A DNA stretch of 51,081 bases from Saprospiraceae bacterium (GTDB taxonomy: Bacteria; Bacteroidota; Bacteroidia; Chitinophagales; Saprospiraceae). Shown one piece after another: positions 24,325 through 33,659 of this stretch. The stretch is from NCBI GenBank assembly GCA_020631135.1, contig JAHDHU010000014.1:1-51081 (forward strand), read 5' to 3'. Positions within the stretch are counted from its first letter, which is position 1. Each line of letters opens with the position of its first letter. Under the pieces are notes generated by a model. It did not search any database. It was not told the DNA's origin and saw only the letters and a list, made by a program, of their open reading frames with translations. Position numbers and translations under genes: made by a program.

Positions 24325-27300
24325 TTATTTTTCAATGTGTATAAACCCATTTAATGGTTTAGAACCATCCCCTCTATCCAAAATATAAAAGTAGGTTCCA
24401 ACAGGCAACTCTACATTATTATAGGTTCCTTTCCAATCGTTTTGATAGGGACCCTCTTCAAAAATCTGATCCCCCCATTGATTAAATATTTTAAGTTCGT
24501 TTTGGGGATAAGCTCCTGTCGCCAAGCAAGAAATAATCAAAGCGTCATTTATATTGTCACCATTTGGAGTAATAATATTTGGCACCTGACAATCTACACT
24601 GCTTTGCACATCAAAGACTACTGTTGCGATGTCACATAAGTCCGGACAATCTTCATAACATATCTCATATTGTAAAGTCTGTATACCAGGAAACAAAGCA
24701 TCCGGCGTATATGTTAAAAGTCCATTTTGTAGAAGGTATGACCCGCCGTCAGGTTCAGAAACCACTTGTATAGTTGCAGCCACATTGTATTGATCATTAT
24801 TCAATACATTTATAGCCTCTGCCAATTGTATGTTTAAGACCAAGGTATCATTAAGGGCAACTGGATCAAGAAGATTTATCACATCTACGGTATCTGTCGA
24901 ATACGCTAAACAAGCACCAATGCTGTAAGTAAGAATTATTTGATTTAGGCCTTCGGACAAATTAGAAACTTCTGTATTCTGTTCATTTATTGCTGAAATG
25001 ATGATATCATCATTATCTGAAGACCATTGAATTTCGACATCTGGCGGACCAAATACACTCGAAACAGAGGTGAAGTTTTCATCACAAACTATGATCAAAT
25101 CTTCTTGAGCCTCTGCCAATATCGAAGGCACATTATCAATATTAATATTAGAAGCAGCACTAAACGCTGATAAACAAGCCGATAAATCGCTTTGGACGGT
25201 AATTAGATTTGGTCCATTGGGATCAATCAAATTATTATTCAGTAGTATACAAAGGTCTTCAGAACTTTCAATTAAAATACCATTTAGATAGAAGTTGTGG
25301 ATAGTGCCTTCAGGTGAATCAGATAGTATACATAATTCTAAATCAGAACCACCGCTTTCGCACGCAAAATATTCGGTCTGTGAAAGTTCAGGCGTAGCAG
25401 GTCTTTCTAAAATTGAGACATCTAAAGAATTCCACTCTGAAGGACATCCATTTACAAATACCCTAACTCTGTATTGACCAATTTGATCAGTGCTTGCATT
25501 TGCAATAAATGGATTTTGTTGGTTGGACGTAAAGCCCGGTCCATCCCATTCGTAATTTGCATCCATGACAAAAGCAGCATTGAAAAATAATGTATCTCCT
25601 TCACAGACTGGACTGTTAGAAAGTAAATTTGGAACTGCAGGTTGTGCTTGAATATTTAATTCCAATGGTTCTGAAGGTATAGATTCACAACCATTTACCA
25701 TAATGACCAATTGATAAATTCCTTCACTATTATTTTGTGCATCCTCAACCAATAATAATGGTTCTGATGTTTCGAAATCTCCAAGAGGAGTACTCCATAA
25801 ATATTGAGCATCGAGAACTTCAGCTGTCTCAATAATCAAGGTATCTCCTTGACAAAATATCAATTCAGAAATAAGTTCTGGCTGAGTTGGAATATCAGTT
25901 ATATCTACTACTGTAATTTCGGGATCAGATGTACATTCACCGTTAGTAACTACTAGAGTGTAGACTCCATTATGTGTTGAATTTGCATTTGGGATAAAAG
26001 GGTTTGGATTAGTTGGAGCAAAACCAAGAGGACCCATCCACTCATATGTATAATTTCCAGCAGGTACAACTGTAGGAAAAAATTGCACGGGCTGTGTACC
26101 ATCCATGCAGGCCTCAGAATTATTACTCAATGCCGTAATTTGAGGTATCTCATCGATAAAGACCGTCGAAGATCCATCAATTTCACACCCTGATTGAGTG
26201 GTAACACTTACCGTATAAGTACCAGCAACCGCTTCGACAGTTATACTTTGACCAGGAAACATTTCTCCACTAGGAGATTCCCAGATATATTGTGCGTCTG
26301 GAATAAAGGTTGCATTTAATGTGACCGAGTCACCATCACAAACAAAACCATTATTGCTACTATTACTTGTTCCTATCTGAAATTCTTCTTCTATGAAAAC
26401 TGAAAATACTTCTGAAGTATCGGATTGACATAATCCGTCCTCAATAACCACAGTCCAATCGCCCGACAAACTTTCTTGAGCAATATTGACTAAATTATTA
26501 TCTCCTTCAGTGGCAAATAGGACATTATCCAAATACCACAAATACTGATCAGCGTTGGTCACATTATTTACAGAAAGAACAAAACTAGATCCTTCACATA
26601 AAATATCTTCTCCTGTGATTATGGGAGTTTCTGGTGCATCAAAAACAACTACCTGAGAAATCGCAGTATCAGAAGCACAGCTGGCGTTACAAATTATAAG
26701 ATTGTACAGTCCTTGGTTTAACTGTGTAGCGTCTGTAATAGCTGTTGGAAACTGACCATTTCCGACATAACCATTGGGACCAGTCCATTTATACTCATAG
26801 TCCGGATCAAAAACAAGCGATCCCAAAACAATATCTTCTCCCTCGCAAATAGTAATGAATGCTTCTTGAACACTTGAATTTGGAATTTCTACCAATTCAA
26901 GAGATACTGTATTGGATGGCAAGGTAGCACAATCGGGACTAGATACTTCAACATAGTAGTCGTGATTCCCCAAACTTGGAAAAATGCTTAAAGTTGAAAT
27001 AGAAGTAGTTTGTAATAAAATACCATTGGGAGCTAAGCCCTCATACCATAAGTAATCAACCGTTGTTCCATAATTGGTAGATTGCAAGATCACTTCAGCG
27101 CCTTCACAATAAACCAAATCACTTGTTGACAATTCTGGAGTTGTCAATTGTTGTATTGCTACCTCGATCGTACCCATACTTTCACATTGATTAAATCCAG
27201 TAACGGTCAACACATAAGTTCCGTTATTGTTGGCATCAGGATTAGGAATGATCGGATTCTCTAGATTAGAAATAAAACCATCAGGTCCTGTCCAAGAGAA

Positions 27301-30300
27301 GGTGTAAGCATTCGGAACACTAACAGGAGGTACATTGGCGAATAATCGCAAAGTATCACCAAGGCAAATGCCAGCCGTGTAATCAGGTGTCAAAACAGAA
27401 GTCTCTACCCTAACTTGAGAAAAACAAACATCTTGATTTCCTTGGGCATCAATAGCGGTAACAGTGACATCTACGATCGTCCCTGCTTCTGAACAATTAA
27501 ACAATTCTTGACTGAGGGAATATTCAATGATTCCACAATTGTCAGAACTGTCAATTAATATTTCATGTGGGTCCAACACTGTATCGACAAGGCCTGAAGG
27601 GTGCACAAATAAAACAAGATCTGTACACTCTATTTCTGGATCTTGCTCATCCAAAACGCTTACCTGATATGTACATGAAGCTGTATTTCCGAAGGCATCA
27701 GTGGCGACATATTCTATAACATTAATGCCTCCGTTTAAGATTACTGTTTCAGTAGTATCATTAGGATATAAAATAGTGTTAGGCACACTTGTAACACCTG
27801 AAACATTGTAAGAAACAGTAGCATCGGTGTAACTAAGCCTTGCTCTAATGGTACTAATACCATCAGTATTATCACCTACTACTATATCGTTACAATTATT
27901 AATACCTCCACCTGAAATGCTTGAATTGTTTGGAGACACAGCTGTAAAGCTAAGTTCGTTATCTGATGCCCAATCATTAAATTGATTGGGTTCTAAAATA
28001 AAAGACGTAAGGCTTGACCCACACCCTGAATAACTCGAAGGTGCTGTTGTACCTAAAAGAAAACCTCCCTCTCCATAAATCTCAAAACTTTCTCCCGGAT
28101 CATCTATATCACCGTTTAGCTCAATCAATAATTCTATCTCTGATCCACTACTCAAAACAGGATTTACATTCACGAATGTGAAAAATACATCATCTGCTAA
28201 CAAGGTATCTTGTGTCGAGTCAAAATCAAAATTTAGAAAAGCGTCTGATGGGTTTTCTGGCAATTGTTGGTCAAATAAGAATGGTAGTCCACAATTATCA
28301 ATGACATCAAAATCCAAACTGAGTTCATATTCTAATTGGCATTGATCCAATTCTAAATCGATCAGAGTATCAGCAGGACAAATAATGGTTGGATCGACAT
28401 CATCTTCAACAGTAATATTCTGAAAACAAGTAGCGGTATTACCTCCGCAATCGATAAAAAGATATTGAAGCGTGTGTACTCCTGACGGCAAAACCAAGTC
28501 AATTGGAAAATCTATTTGGTCAACAAAAATGGTGTCTTGGAAATTAACACTATAGGCGGTCGTTATGGTATTTTGAAGATCAATGTCAAAGGTTAAATTC
28601 ATTTGAACACTGGATCCTCCACATATATCATTGATAGAAAAAACTCCGCTATCTGGTACATTAGGTACCAACCAGAGTTCTATAAATCCATCCGCTGCCC
28701 AGTCATTGATTTGAGAAATTGAAATATTAGTGGTTGTAAATTGATCGTCTCCACATTCTGTGAAAATATTTGTTGAATCTATTATACTACCATCTTCTCC
28801 TTTTATGATGAAAAACTCAGTATTTTCTCCCGAATCCATATTAAAAAGACTCAGATCCAAACTAATAGAACCGATGGCAGGATTGGAATTTAAGTTTAGT
28901 GGACCAAAGCTGAAAAGAACAGAATCTACGGCTACAGTTTGATTACCTGGATCTGATGAACTAATTTGGTTTGTAACTTCAAATTCCAAGGGTGATTCTG
29001 TAAATGAACAATTATCAAGTACATTTAATAGTGGCATTGAAAAAACACCTTCACAATTCGCTCCGGATGAACCTATGATCGTATCCATCGGACAATCGAA
29101 GATTTGAGGCTCCTGAAAATCTGAAATTCCAAAGCTCGCATTGCTTACGACGGCATTGCCGCAACCATCATGAAAAACAAAATCAACGCTAACAGAACTT
29201 AGGAACCCATTATCATTATTACAGTTATTTGAAATTAAATCTGTGTTTAATTGACCAGGAAAGGTACTAGGATCATTTAAATCATATGTTCCTGGACTTG
29301 CTTGAAAACTCTCCAAAACTCCACAAGACTCTACAACTTGAGCATCCGCATTATTGGAAATCCAATCTGTCAAAACAATACTCAGCTGATCAAGCTGATC
29401 ACAACTTACAAAAGTATCTATGGCCGAATTTAAAATAACAGGTGGAGTGGAATCAGTCACTTCTATTATTTGCAAAGCTGTTGTAGAATTGCCACAAATA
29501 TCCGTTACAGCCCAAACTCTTTCTATCGTAAATTGACAACCATCACCTACCATTGTATCAGAAAACATTTTATTAGTCTCCGAACAATTATCCTGAATAT
29601 TGGTAGGACCATATACTGCTTCGGAAGCAAAAATCTCTGTGCAGTCAATCGAAACGTTAGACTCTAAATCAAAACTTGGAGCGGTCGTGTCTGCGACAAC
29701 GATGGTTTGTATTTGTTGGATCGCATTCCCGCATGGGTCAGATACCATCCACGTTCTTTCAATAATATAGTTATAAAAATTACATAAATCAGGATCACTT
29801 CCTTGAGAAGAAGAGTCTGTAATTACTGGATTTAACTCTCCACCACAATTATCGATACCGATAATATTTTCAGCTGCTGTTTCTTCACAAGAAACAGATA
29901 TATCCATGATTGGCGCAGACCAAACTGGATCTTCATTGTCAGTAATTGTAAACTGTGCAGATTCTATTGTTTGGTTATTGCATTGATCCCTTACCCAAAA
30001 TGAAACATTTACAAACTCGTAACAAAAAAAAGGGTTGAGAGGAACATCAATTGGATTATCAAAATCTCCAATGACTGAAACACCAAAATTATCCGTAGCA
30101 ATAAACCGAAAGAATTCGACTGAATCTGGTTCTGAACAAGAGTCCCCTGCTACGGCGCTTGCAAAATTTGTTATCCAATTGTTTAAAGAATCTTGAGTCA
30201 TCTCATTGCATTCCACAGAAACAGAAATCGGAGAAACTATAAAAACTGGACCAGCGTTATCTTGGGTATTAAAAGTAGCGATGGTATTGGTTGAACTTTG

Positions 30301-30639
30301 ATTATTACAATCATCTACAGCTATCCAAGTTACGGTTACAAAGGATTCTAATCCACAAGTATAACCTTGATTTACTTGGAGAGTATCCAAAGCATCCTGT
30401 AAAGAAATATTGGGTATCAAATTGACATTACCACTATTATCCGTTGCCATTGCTCCTCCTGCAGAGTTAAACCAATTGGTAAAAGCGACGTCCGATGCAT
30501 TGCTACAAGTAACAGAAAGATCCGAAGCTTCGATAGTAATGACTGGTCTTATCGTATCAGTAACGACATTAGAAAAAAGGCACGTTGCAGAGAGCAACGC
30601 AATCATAAGGCATAGTCCTATTTTCTCAGTTTTGATCAT
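24325..30639 (-). CDS. Giant T9SS type B cell-surface adhesin (SprB-like)
   Basis: This 2104-aa secreted protein has a signal peptide (about 1-24). The N-terminal half (about 30-1130) has HYR/Ig-like modules with recurrent phrases such as RPVITIEASDLSVTCSN, DNEDPVWSAP, VADTTAPSFDLE and TDSTPPVILNS. Large lectin-like inserts at about 540-670 and 770-930 contain SIIDSTNIFTECGDD and CGSSLTSFILEPNQFNDW. The C-terminal half (about 1130-1950) has at least seven PKD/Ig-like units of about 80-95 aa, with motifs such as YTFSWTGPDGF, YEYKWTGPNGYVG, YTYEWMGPLGF and PVCEGDTLFF. It ends in a gliding-motility-associated type B sorting domain (about 2015-2104): CQVPNIITPNGDNINDAL, LKIFNQWGDQIFE and LPVGTYFYILD. 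Adhesion or gliding is the likely role; the ligand is unknown. It heads the SprF-like operon. Confidence 0.93.
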   Translation of the reverse strand: MIKTEKIGLCLMIALLSATCLFSNVVTDTIRPVITIEASDLSVTCSNASDVAFTNWFNSAGGAMATDNSGNVNLIPNISLQDALDTLQVNQGYTCGLESFVTVTWIAVDDCNNQSSTNTIATFNTQDNAGPVFIVSPISVSVECNEMTQDSLNNWITNFASAVAGDSCSEPDSVEFFRFIATDNFGVSVIGDFDNPIDVPLNPFFCYEFVNVSFWVRDQCNNQTIESAQFTITDNEDPVWSAPIMDISVSCEETAAENIIGIDNCGGELNPVITDSSSQGSDPDLCNFYNYIIERTWMVSDPCGNAIQQIQTIVVADTTAPSFDLESNVSIDCTEIFASEAVYGPTNIQDNCSETNKMFSDTMVGDGCQFTIERVWAVTDICGNSTTALQIIEVTDSTPPVILNSAIDTFVSCDQLDQLSIVLTDWISNNADAQVVESCGVLESFQASPGTYDLNDPSTFPGQLNTDLISNNCNNDNGFLSSVSVDFVFHDGCGNAVVSNASFGISDFQEPQIFDCPMDTIIGSSGANCEGVFSMPLLNVLDNCSFTESPLEFEVTNQISSSDPGNQTVAVDSVLFSFGPLNLNSNPAIGSISLDLSLFNMDSGENTEFFIIKGEDGSIIDSTNIFTECGDDQFTTTNISISQINDWAADGFIELWLVPNVPDSGVFSINDICGGSSVQMNLTFDIDLQNTITTAYSVNFQDTIFVDQIDFPIDLVLPSGVHTLQYLFIDCGGNTATCFQNITVEDDVDPTIICPADTLIDLELDQCQLEYELSLDFDVIDNCGLPFLFDQQLPENPSDAFLNFDFDSTQDTLLADDVFFTFVNVNPVLSSGSEIELLIELNGDIDDPGESFEIYGEGGFLLGTTAPSSYSGCGSSLTSFILEPNQFNDWASDNELSFTAVSPNNSSISGGGINNCNDIVVGDNTDGISTIRARLSYTDATVSYNVSGVTSVPNTILYPNDTTETVILNGGINVIEYVATDAFGNTASCTYQVSVLDEQDPEIECTDLVLFVHPSGLVDTVLDPHEILIDSSDNCGIIEYSLSQELFNCSEAGTIVDVTVTAIDAQGNQDVCFSQVRVETSVLTPDYTAGICLGDTLRLFANVPPVSVPNAYTFSWTGPDGFISNLENPIIPNPDANNNGTYVLTVTGFNQCESMGTIEVAIQQLTTPELSTSDLVYCEGAEVILQSTNYGTTVDYLWYEGLAPNGILLQTTSISTLSIFPSLGNHDYYVEVSSPDCATLPSNTVSLELVEIPNSSVQEAFITICEGEDIVLGSLVFDPDYEYKWTGPNGYVGNGQFPTAITDATQLNQGLYNLIICNASCASDTAISQVVVFDAPETPIITGEDILCEGSSFVLSVNNVTNADQYLWYLDNVLFATEGDNNLVNIAQESLSGDWTVVIEDGLCQSDTSEVFSVFIEEEFQIGTSNSSNNGFVCDGDSVTLNATFIPDAQYIWESPSGEMFPGQSITVEAVAGTYTVSVTTQSGCEIDGSSTVFIDEIPQITALSNNSEACMDGTQPVQFFPTVVPAGNYTYEWMGPLGFAPTNPNPFIPNANSTHNGVYTLVVTNGECTSDPEITVVDITDIPTQPELISELIFCQGDTLIIETAEVLDAQYLWSTPLGDFETSEPLLLVEDAQNNSEGIYQLVIMVNGCESIPSEPLELNIQAQPAVPNLLSNSPVCEGDTLFFNAAFVMDANYEWDGPGFTSNQQNPFIANASTDQIGQYRVRVFVNGCPSEWNSLDVSILERPATPELSQTEYFACESGGSDLELCILSDSPEGTIHNFYLNGILIESSEDLCILLNNNLIDPNGPNLITVQSDLSACLSAFSAASNINIDNVPSILAEAQEDLIIVCDENFTSVSSVFGPPDVEIQWSSDNDDIIISAINEQNTEVSNLSEGLNQIILTYSIGACLAYSTDTVDVINLLDPVALNDTLVLNIQLAEAINVLNNDQYNVAATIQVVSEPDGGSYLLQNGLLTYTPDALFPGIQTLQYEICYEDCPDLCDIATVVFDVQSSVDCQVPNIITPNGDNINDALIISCLATGAYPQNELKIFNQWGDQIFEEGPYQNDWKGTYNNVELPVGTYFYILDRGDGSKPLNGFIHIEK

Positions 30640-30717
30640 TACAAAATTAGGTCGATTACTAAACGTATGGGAGAAGACTATGTGACTATTCTCTAGTCGG
30701 GGACTAATTTAGGATTT

Positions 30718-30897
30718 TTACTCCTCTTCAGAAAGTTGAATTAACTTTTTGTCGGCTACATTTTTATCTAAGAAGGAATTCAAGGTGTCAATCGCCAGAT
30801 TTCGGTCCATTTCTCCAAATTCATTGATTTTTATGTCAAATCCTTTCAAATTTTCATGAACCTTGGCTAGCCCTTCCTTTTTCAGTTTTTTTGGCAT
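30718..30897 (-). CDS. Small 59-aa protein following gltX
   Basis: An ATG at 30897 opens 59 codons to TAA at 30718-30720. The product starts MPKKLKKEGLAKVHENLKGF, continues DIKINEFGEMDRNLAIDTLN and ends KLIQLSEEE. It has a basic N-terminus and an acidic C-terminus, with no membrane segment. It is reminiscent of conserved small Bacteroidota proteins with the pattern 'KGFDIKINEFGE', though I cannot verify that here. It begins 6 bases after the gltX stop on the same strand, so it is almost certainly co-transcribed and possibly coupled. Function unknown. Confidence 0.72.
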   Translation of the reverse strand: MPKKLKKEGLAKVHENLKGFDIKINEFGEMDRNLAIDTLNSFLDKNVADKKLIQLSEEE

Positions 30898-30903
30898 ATT
30901 TGA

Positions 30904-32436
30904 CTATATCAGAGATTTAAAGTTGTTTAAACCTTCATTTAATCTTACTAACGTTTCTTCCTTTCCGAGTAGTTCCATAGTTGCGAAAATATCTGGACCT
31001 TTCATCGTGCCAGTCAATGAGATTCGAAAAATTGGTAATATAGCTCCAAAACTCAATTCGTTATCTCCGATATATCCTTTAATGATTTGTTGGATATTTT
31101 CAGTTTTAAACTCGTCTAATGCTTGAAGCTTTTCAGACATATTTAAGAAATGTGTGTCATTGTTGACATTGTATTTTTTTGAGATGGTTTTTTCGTCGAA
31201 TGTCTTTGGCTTCTCGAAGAAAAAGTAACCTTTAGACTTGAACTCGTTTAAATTTTCTACGCGCTCTTTCATAAGTCCACAAAAAATGGCCAAAGATTTA
31301 TGATCTGTATTTTTAAAATCATCTTCGATCATGCTAGCCAATTCTTCGTTCGATTTTGCCATTAAATATTGTTGATTGTACCATTTGGCTTTTTCAATAT
31401 CAAACCTTGCTCCTGATTTTACAACCTTGTTTAGATCAAAGTTTTCCACTAGTTCGCTAAGCGAAAATATTTCTTGTTCTGTGCCTGGATTCCAACCGAG
31501 GAAAGCTAAAAAGTTTAACAATGCATCTGGTAAAAAACCATATTCTTTAAAACCCTCAAATAACAATTCTCCTGATTCTGGGTCCTTCCAGTCCAAAGGA
31601 AAAACCGGAAATCCAAACTTTGCACTGTCTCTTTTACTCAATTTACCTTTGCCAACCGGTTTTAGGATTAAAGACAGATGCGCAAATTGTGGCGGTTCCC
31701 AACCTAAGATTGTATACATGTAGATATGGTGAGCAGTACTTGACAACCACTCTTCTCCTCTAATGACATGACTGATTTCCATCAAATGATCATCTACGAT
31801 GTTGGCCAAATGATAGGTGGGCATACCATCAGCTTTAATCATTACTTTATCATCCAGTAGTGAAGTCTTAAAGCTCACTTCTTTTCTTACAATGTCAACA
31901 AAACTAATTTCGTCATTAGTTGGCATTTTTAATCTGATCACCACATTCTTTCCTTCTGCCTTTAATTTTTCTACTTCTTCAGATCCTAAGCTTAGGCTAT
32001 TACGCATAGAATCCCTTGTCTCGTGATTGTACTTGGCACCACTATTTCCTTTTTCAGCCTCTCTTTGCCGCATGGCTTCAATTTCTTCACCACTATCAAA
32101 AGCGTAATACGCATGACCATTTTCGATCATTTGGGTTGCGTATTTTAAATAAATATCCTTTCGTTCAGACTGACGATAAGGTCCATATTTTTCCTCTTTA
32201 TCACCTCCAACTCCAGGGTATTCATCTGGTTCGATTCCCACCCATTTTAAAGCATCGAGTATATAATTTTCGGTACCAGCCACTTCCCTATTTTTATCTG
32301 TGTCTTCGATTCTTAAAATAAAATCACCTCCAAGTTTTCTCGCAAACAGATAATCATACAATGCTGTGCGCAATCCACCAATGTTTAGCGGTCCTGTAGG
32401 ACTTGGCGCAAATCGAACCCTCACTCTTTTATCCAT
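30904..32436 (-). CDS. gltX: Glutamate--tRNA ligase
   Basis: This 510-aa class I aminoacyl-tRNA synthetase charges tRNA-Glu in the cytoplasm. The HIGH-equivalent motif is in RFAPSPTGPLNIGGLRTAL (residues about 8-26) and the KMSKS-equivalent is KLSKRDSA (about 265). Other family stretches include RIEDTDKNR, DGMPTYHLANIVDDHLM and HVIRGEEWLSS. The anticodon-binding helical domain occupies about 330-510. Length matches bacterial GltX of Bacteroidota. A clear TATCTTTG promoter lies 88 bases upstream, with an inverted repeat in the leader. A 59-aa ORF follows. Confidence 0.97.
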   Translation of the reverse strand: MDKRVRVRFAPSPTGPLNIGGLRTALYDYLFARKLGGDFILRIEDTDKNREVAGTENYILDALKWVGIEPDEYPGVGGDKEEKYGPYRQSERKDIYLKYATQMIENGHAYYAFDSGEEIEAMRQREAEKGNSGAKYNHETRDSMRNSLSLGSEEVEKLKAEGKNVVIRLKMPTNDEISFVDIVRKEVSFKTSLLDDKVMIKADGMPTYHLANIVDDHLMEISHVIRGEEWLSSTAHHIYMYTILGWEPPQFAHLSLILKPVGKGKLSKRDSAKFGFPVFPLDWKDPESGELLFEGFKEYGFLPDALLNFLAFLGWNPGTEQEIFSLSELVENFDLNKVVKSGARFDIEKAKWYNQQYLMAKSNEELASMIEDDFKNTDHKSLAIFCGLMKERVENLNEFKSKGYFFFEKPKTFDEKTISKKYNVNNDTHFLNMSEKLQALDEFKTENIQQIIKGYIGDNELSFGAILPIFRISLTGTMKGPDIFATMELLGKEETLVRLNEGLNNFKSLI

Positions 32437-32460
32437 AGATTTTCTTTTTTCTAAACCAAT

Positions 32461-32488
32461 AATTGGAGTCCTAGTATGGTCTCCAATT
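32461..32488. promoter_or_regulatory. Inverted repeat in the gltX leader
   Basis: AATTGGAG (32461-32468) and CTCCAATT (32481-32488) form 8-bp arms around a 12-base loop. The site lies between the gltX promoter and ATG, so it could fold in the mRNA or bind a regulator. Confidence 0.5.
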
Positions 32489-32523
32489 CAAAGTTTACCT
32501 TTGTATGTTTAGTTTATGAGCGG

Positions 32524-32531
32524 CAAAGATA
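32524..32531 (-). promoter_or_regulatory. -7 promoter box for gltX
   Basis: TATCTTTG followed by CCGCTC on the minus strand is a strong match to the Bacteroidota consensus. Confidence 0.65.
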
Positions 32532-32569
32532 AGTTTCGTAAAGACTTTTATAAACATGTACGGCACTAG

Positions 32570-33193
32570 ATGTATCTAAGTAAAACACCAAATATTATCC
32601 AAAGTATATTTCCTGATCTGATTTGGAAAATGAAAAAGGATGGCCAAAAATCATTATACCTCACCTTTGATGATGGACCAATTCCAATTGTCACAGAATG
32701 GGTTTTAGACCAACTAGATAAATATCAAGCCAAGGCAAGCTTTTTTTGTGTTGGCCAAAATGTCGAAGACCATAAACACATTTTTCAAAAAATAATTAAC
32801 CAAGGTCATGTCGTTGGAAATCATACCTATAATCATATTTCGGGTTGGAAAAATGATGCTCAAACTTATATAACTGATATTGAGAGGTGTGCCACATTCG
32901 TGAATGGAAATTTATTTCGTCCTCCATATGGACGTTTAAAACCTTCACAGGTTGGGCTACTAAAAGAAAATTATAAAATCGTGATGTGGGACATTTTGAG
33001 TGGTGACTTCGATCCAAAAATTAGCAATCGAAAATGTTTGGAAAATGTTTTAAACAAGTCCGAAGACGGATCTATAATTGTATTTCACGATAGCCTTAAA
33101 GCAAAGGAAAAATTAGAGTTCGTTTTGCCAAAGGTATTGGCTCATTTTTCTGAAAGAGGATATAGCTTTAAAAAAATCAAGTTTAAAAACTAA
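32570..33193 (+). CDS. Polysaccharide deacetylase (NodB-homology) family protein
   Basis: This 207-aa carbohydrate esterase family 4-type metal-dependent deacetylase probably removes N- or O-acetyl groups from peptidoglycan or another glycan. Motif 1 is LTFDDGP (about residue 28), with the catalytic Asp and a metal Asp. Motif 2 is NHTYNH, with metal His ligands. Motif 3 is FRPPYGRLKP, with the catalytic Arg region. The late His motif is IVFHDS. There is no signal peptide (MYLSKTPNIIQSIFPDLIWK), which leaves location uncertain. It is divergent from gltX and overlaps the convergent 149-aa gene by 11 bases at the 3' end. Confidence 0.9.
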   Translation: MYLSKTPNIIQSIFPDLIWKMKKDGQKSLYLTFDDGPIPIVTEWVLDQLDKYQAKASFFCVGQNVEDHKHIFQKIINQGHVVGNHTYNHISGWKNDAQTYITDIERCATFVNGNLFRPPYGRLKPSQVGLLKENYKIVMWDILSGDFDPKISNRKCLENVLNKSEDGSIIVFHDSLKAKEKLEFVLPKVLAHFSERGYSFKKIKFKN

Positions 33194-33632
33194 CGCTCAA
33201 ATTTGGACCAGTTGATTTCAGATTAAATTGCGTCTTATAGTTTCTAGGCAAATACATTATATCTTTTGATGCATTCGAGATATTGTAAAGCTCAACGGCT
33301 TTTGATTTTTTTTGATTATTGAGATATATTATCGTTAAACCACCTCCAATTAAAACAGATCCTATAAGTCTCGAATTCACTTTTGCAACTTCAAATGACT
33401 CTGGATAAAGGCATAAAACCCCTCCGGACGCTGCTAAAACAGATCCTAATCTAGTTCTTACCATTGCCTTTTTATACATTTTGGATGCATCTGGATTAAC
33501 TTTCAATACATCTAAGGTGTTAGCATTATCCAATCTGGTTCTTTTGATATAAAACTTATCTCCTAAGAAATTTTGTCTTATTTCTATATGCTGAGTAAAA
33601 GAATAATTACACATCCGAAGAAACATAAACAA
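33183..33632 (-). CDS. Unknown small membrane-associated or secreted protein
   Basis: This frame gives 149 aa from TTG at 33632; the ATG at 33626 is an equally good start. The first about 15 residues are hydrophobic and could be an export signal. Two further hydrophobic stretches are RLGSVLAASGGVLCLYP and SRLIGSVLIGGGLTIIYL, separated by a short polar loop, as in a helical hairpin. The tail is polar (KTQFNLKSTGPNLSVSF). No family is recognised. It starts 27-33 bases after the stop of the 340-aa membrane protein and lies in the same frame, so the two are likely co-transcribed. Confidence 0.6.
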   Translation of the reverse strand: MFMFLRMCNYSFTQHIEIRQNFLGDKFYIKRTRLDNANTLDVLKVNPDASKMYKKAMVRTRLGSVLAASGGVLCLYPESFEVAKVNSRLIGSVLIGGGLTIIYLNNQKKSKAVELYNISNASKDIMYLPRNYKTQFNLKSTGPNLSVSF

Positions 33633-33659
33633 AGAAAAAACAACCTCACTATTTGTTTT

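Noticed and set aside
24325-30639. Adhesin repeats as separate genes or a phage tail fibre
   Set aside because: One uninterrupted frame with a signal peptide and a type B sorting domain, next to a PorP/SprF gene; no phage genes nearby.
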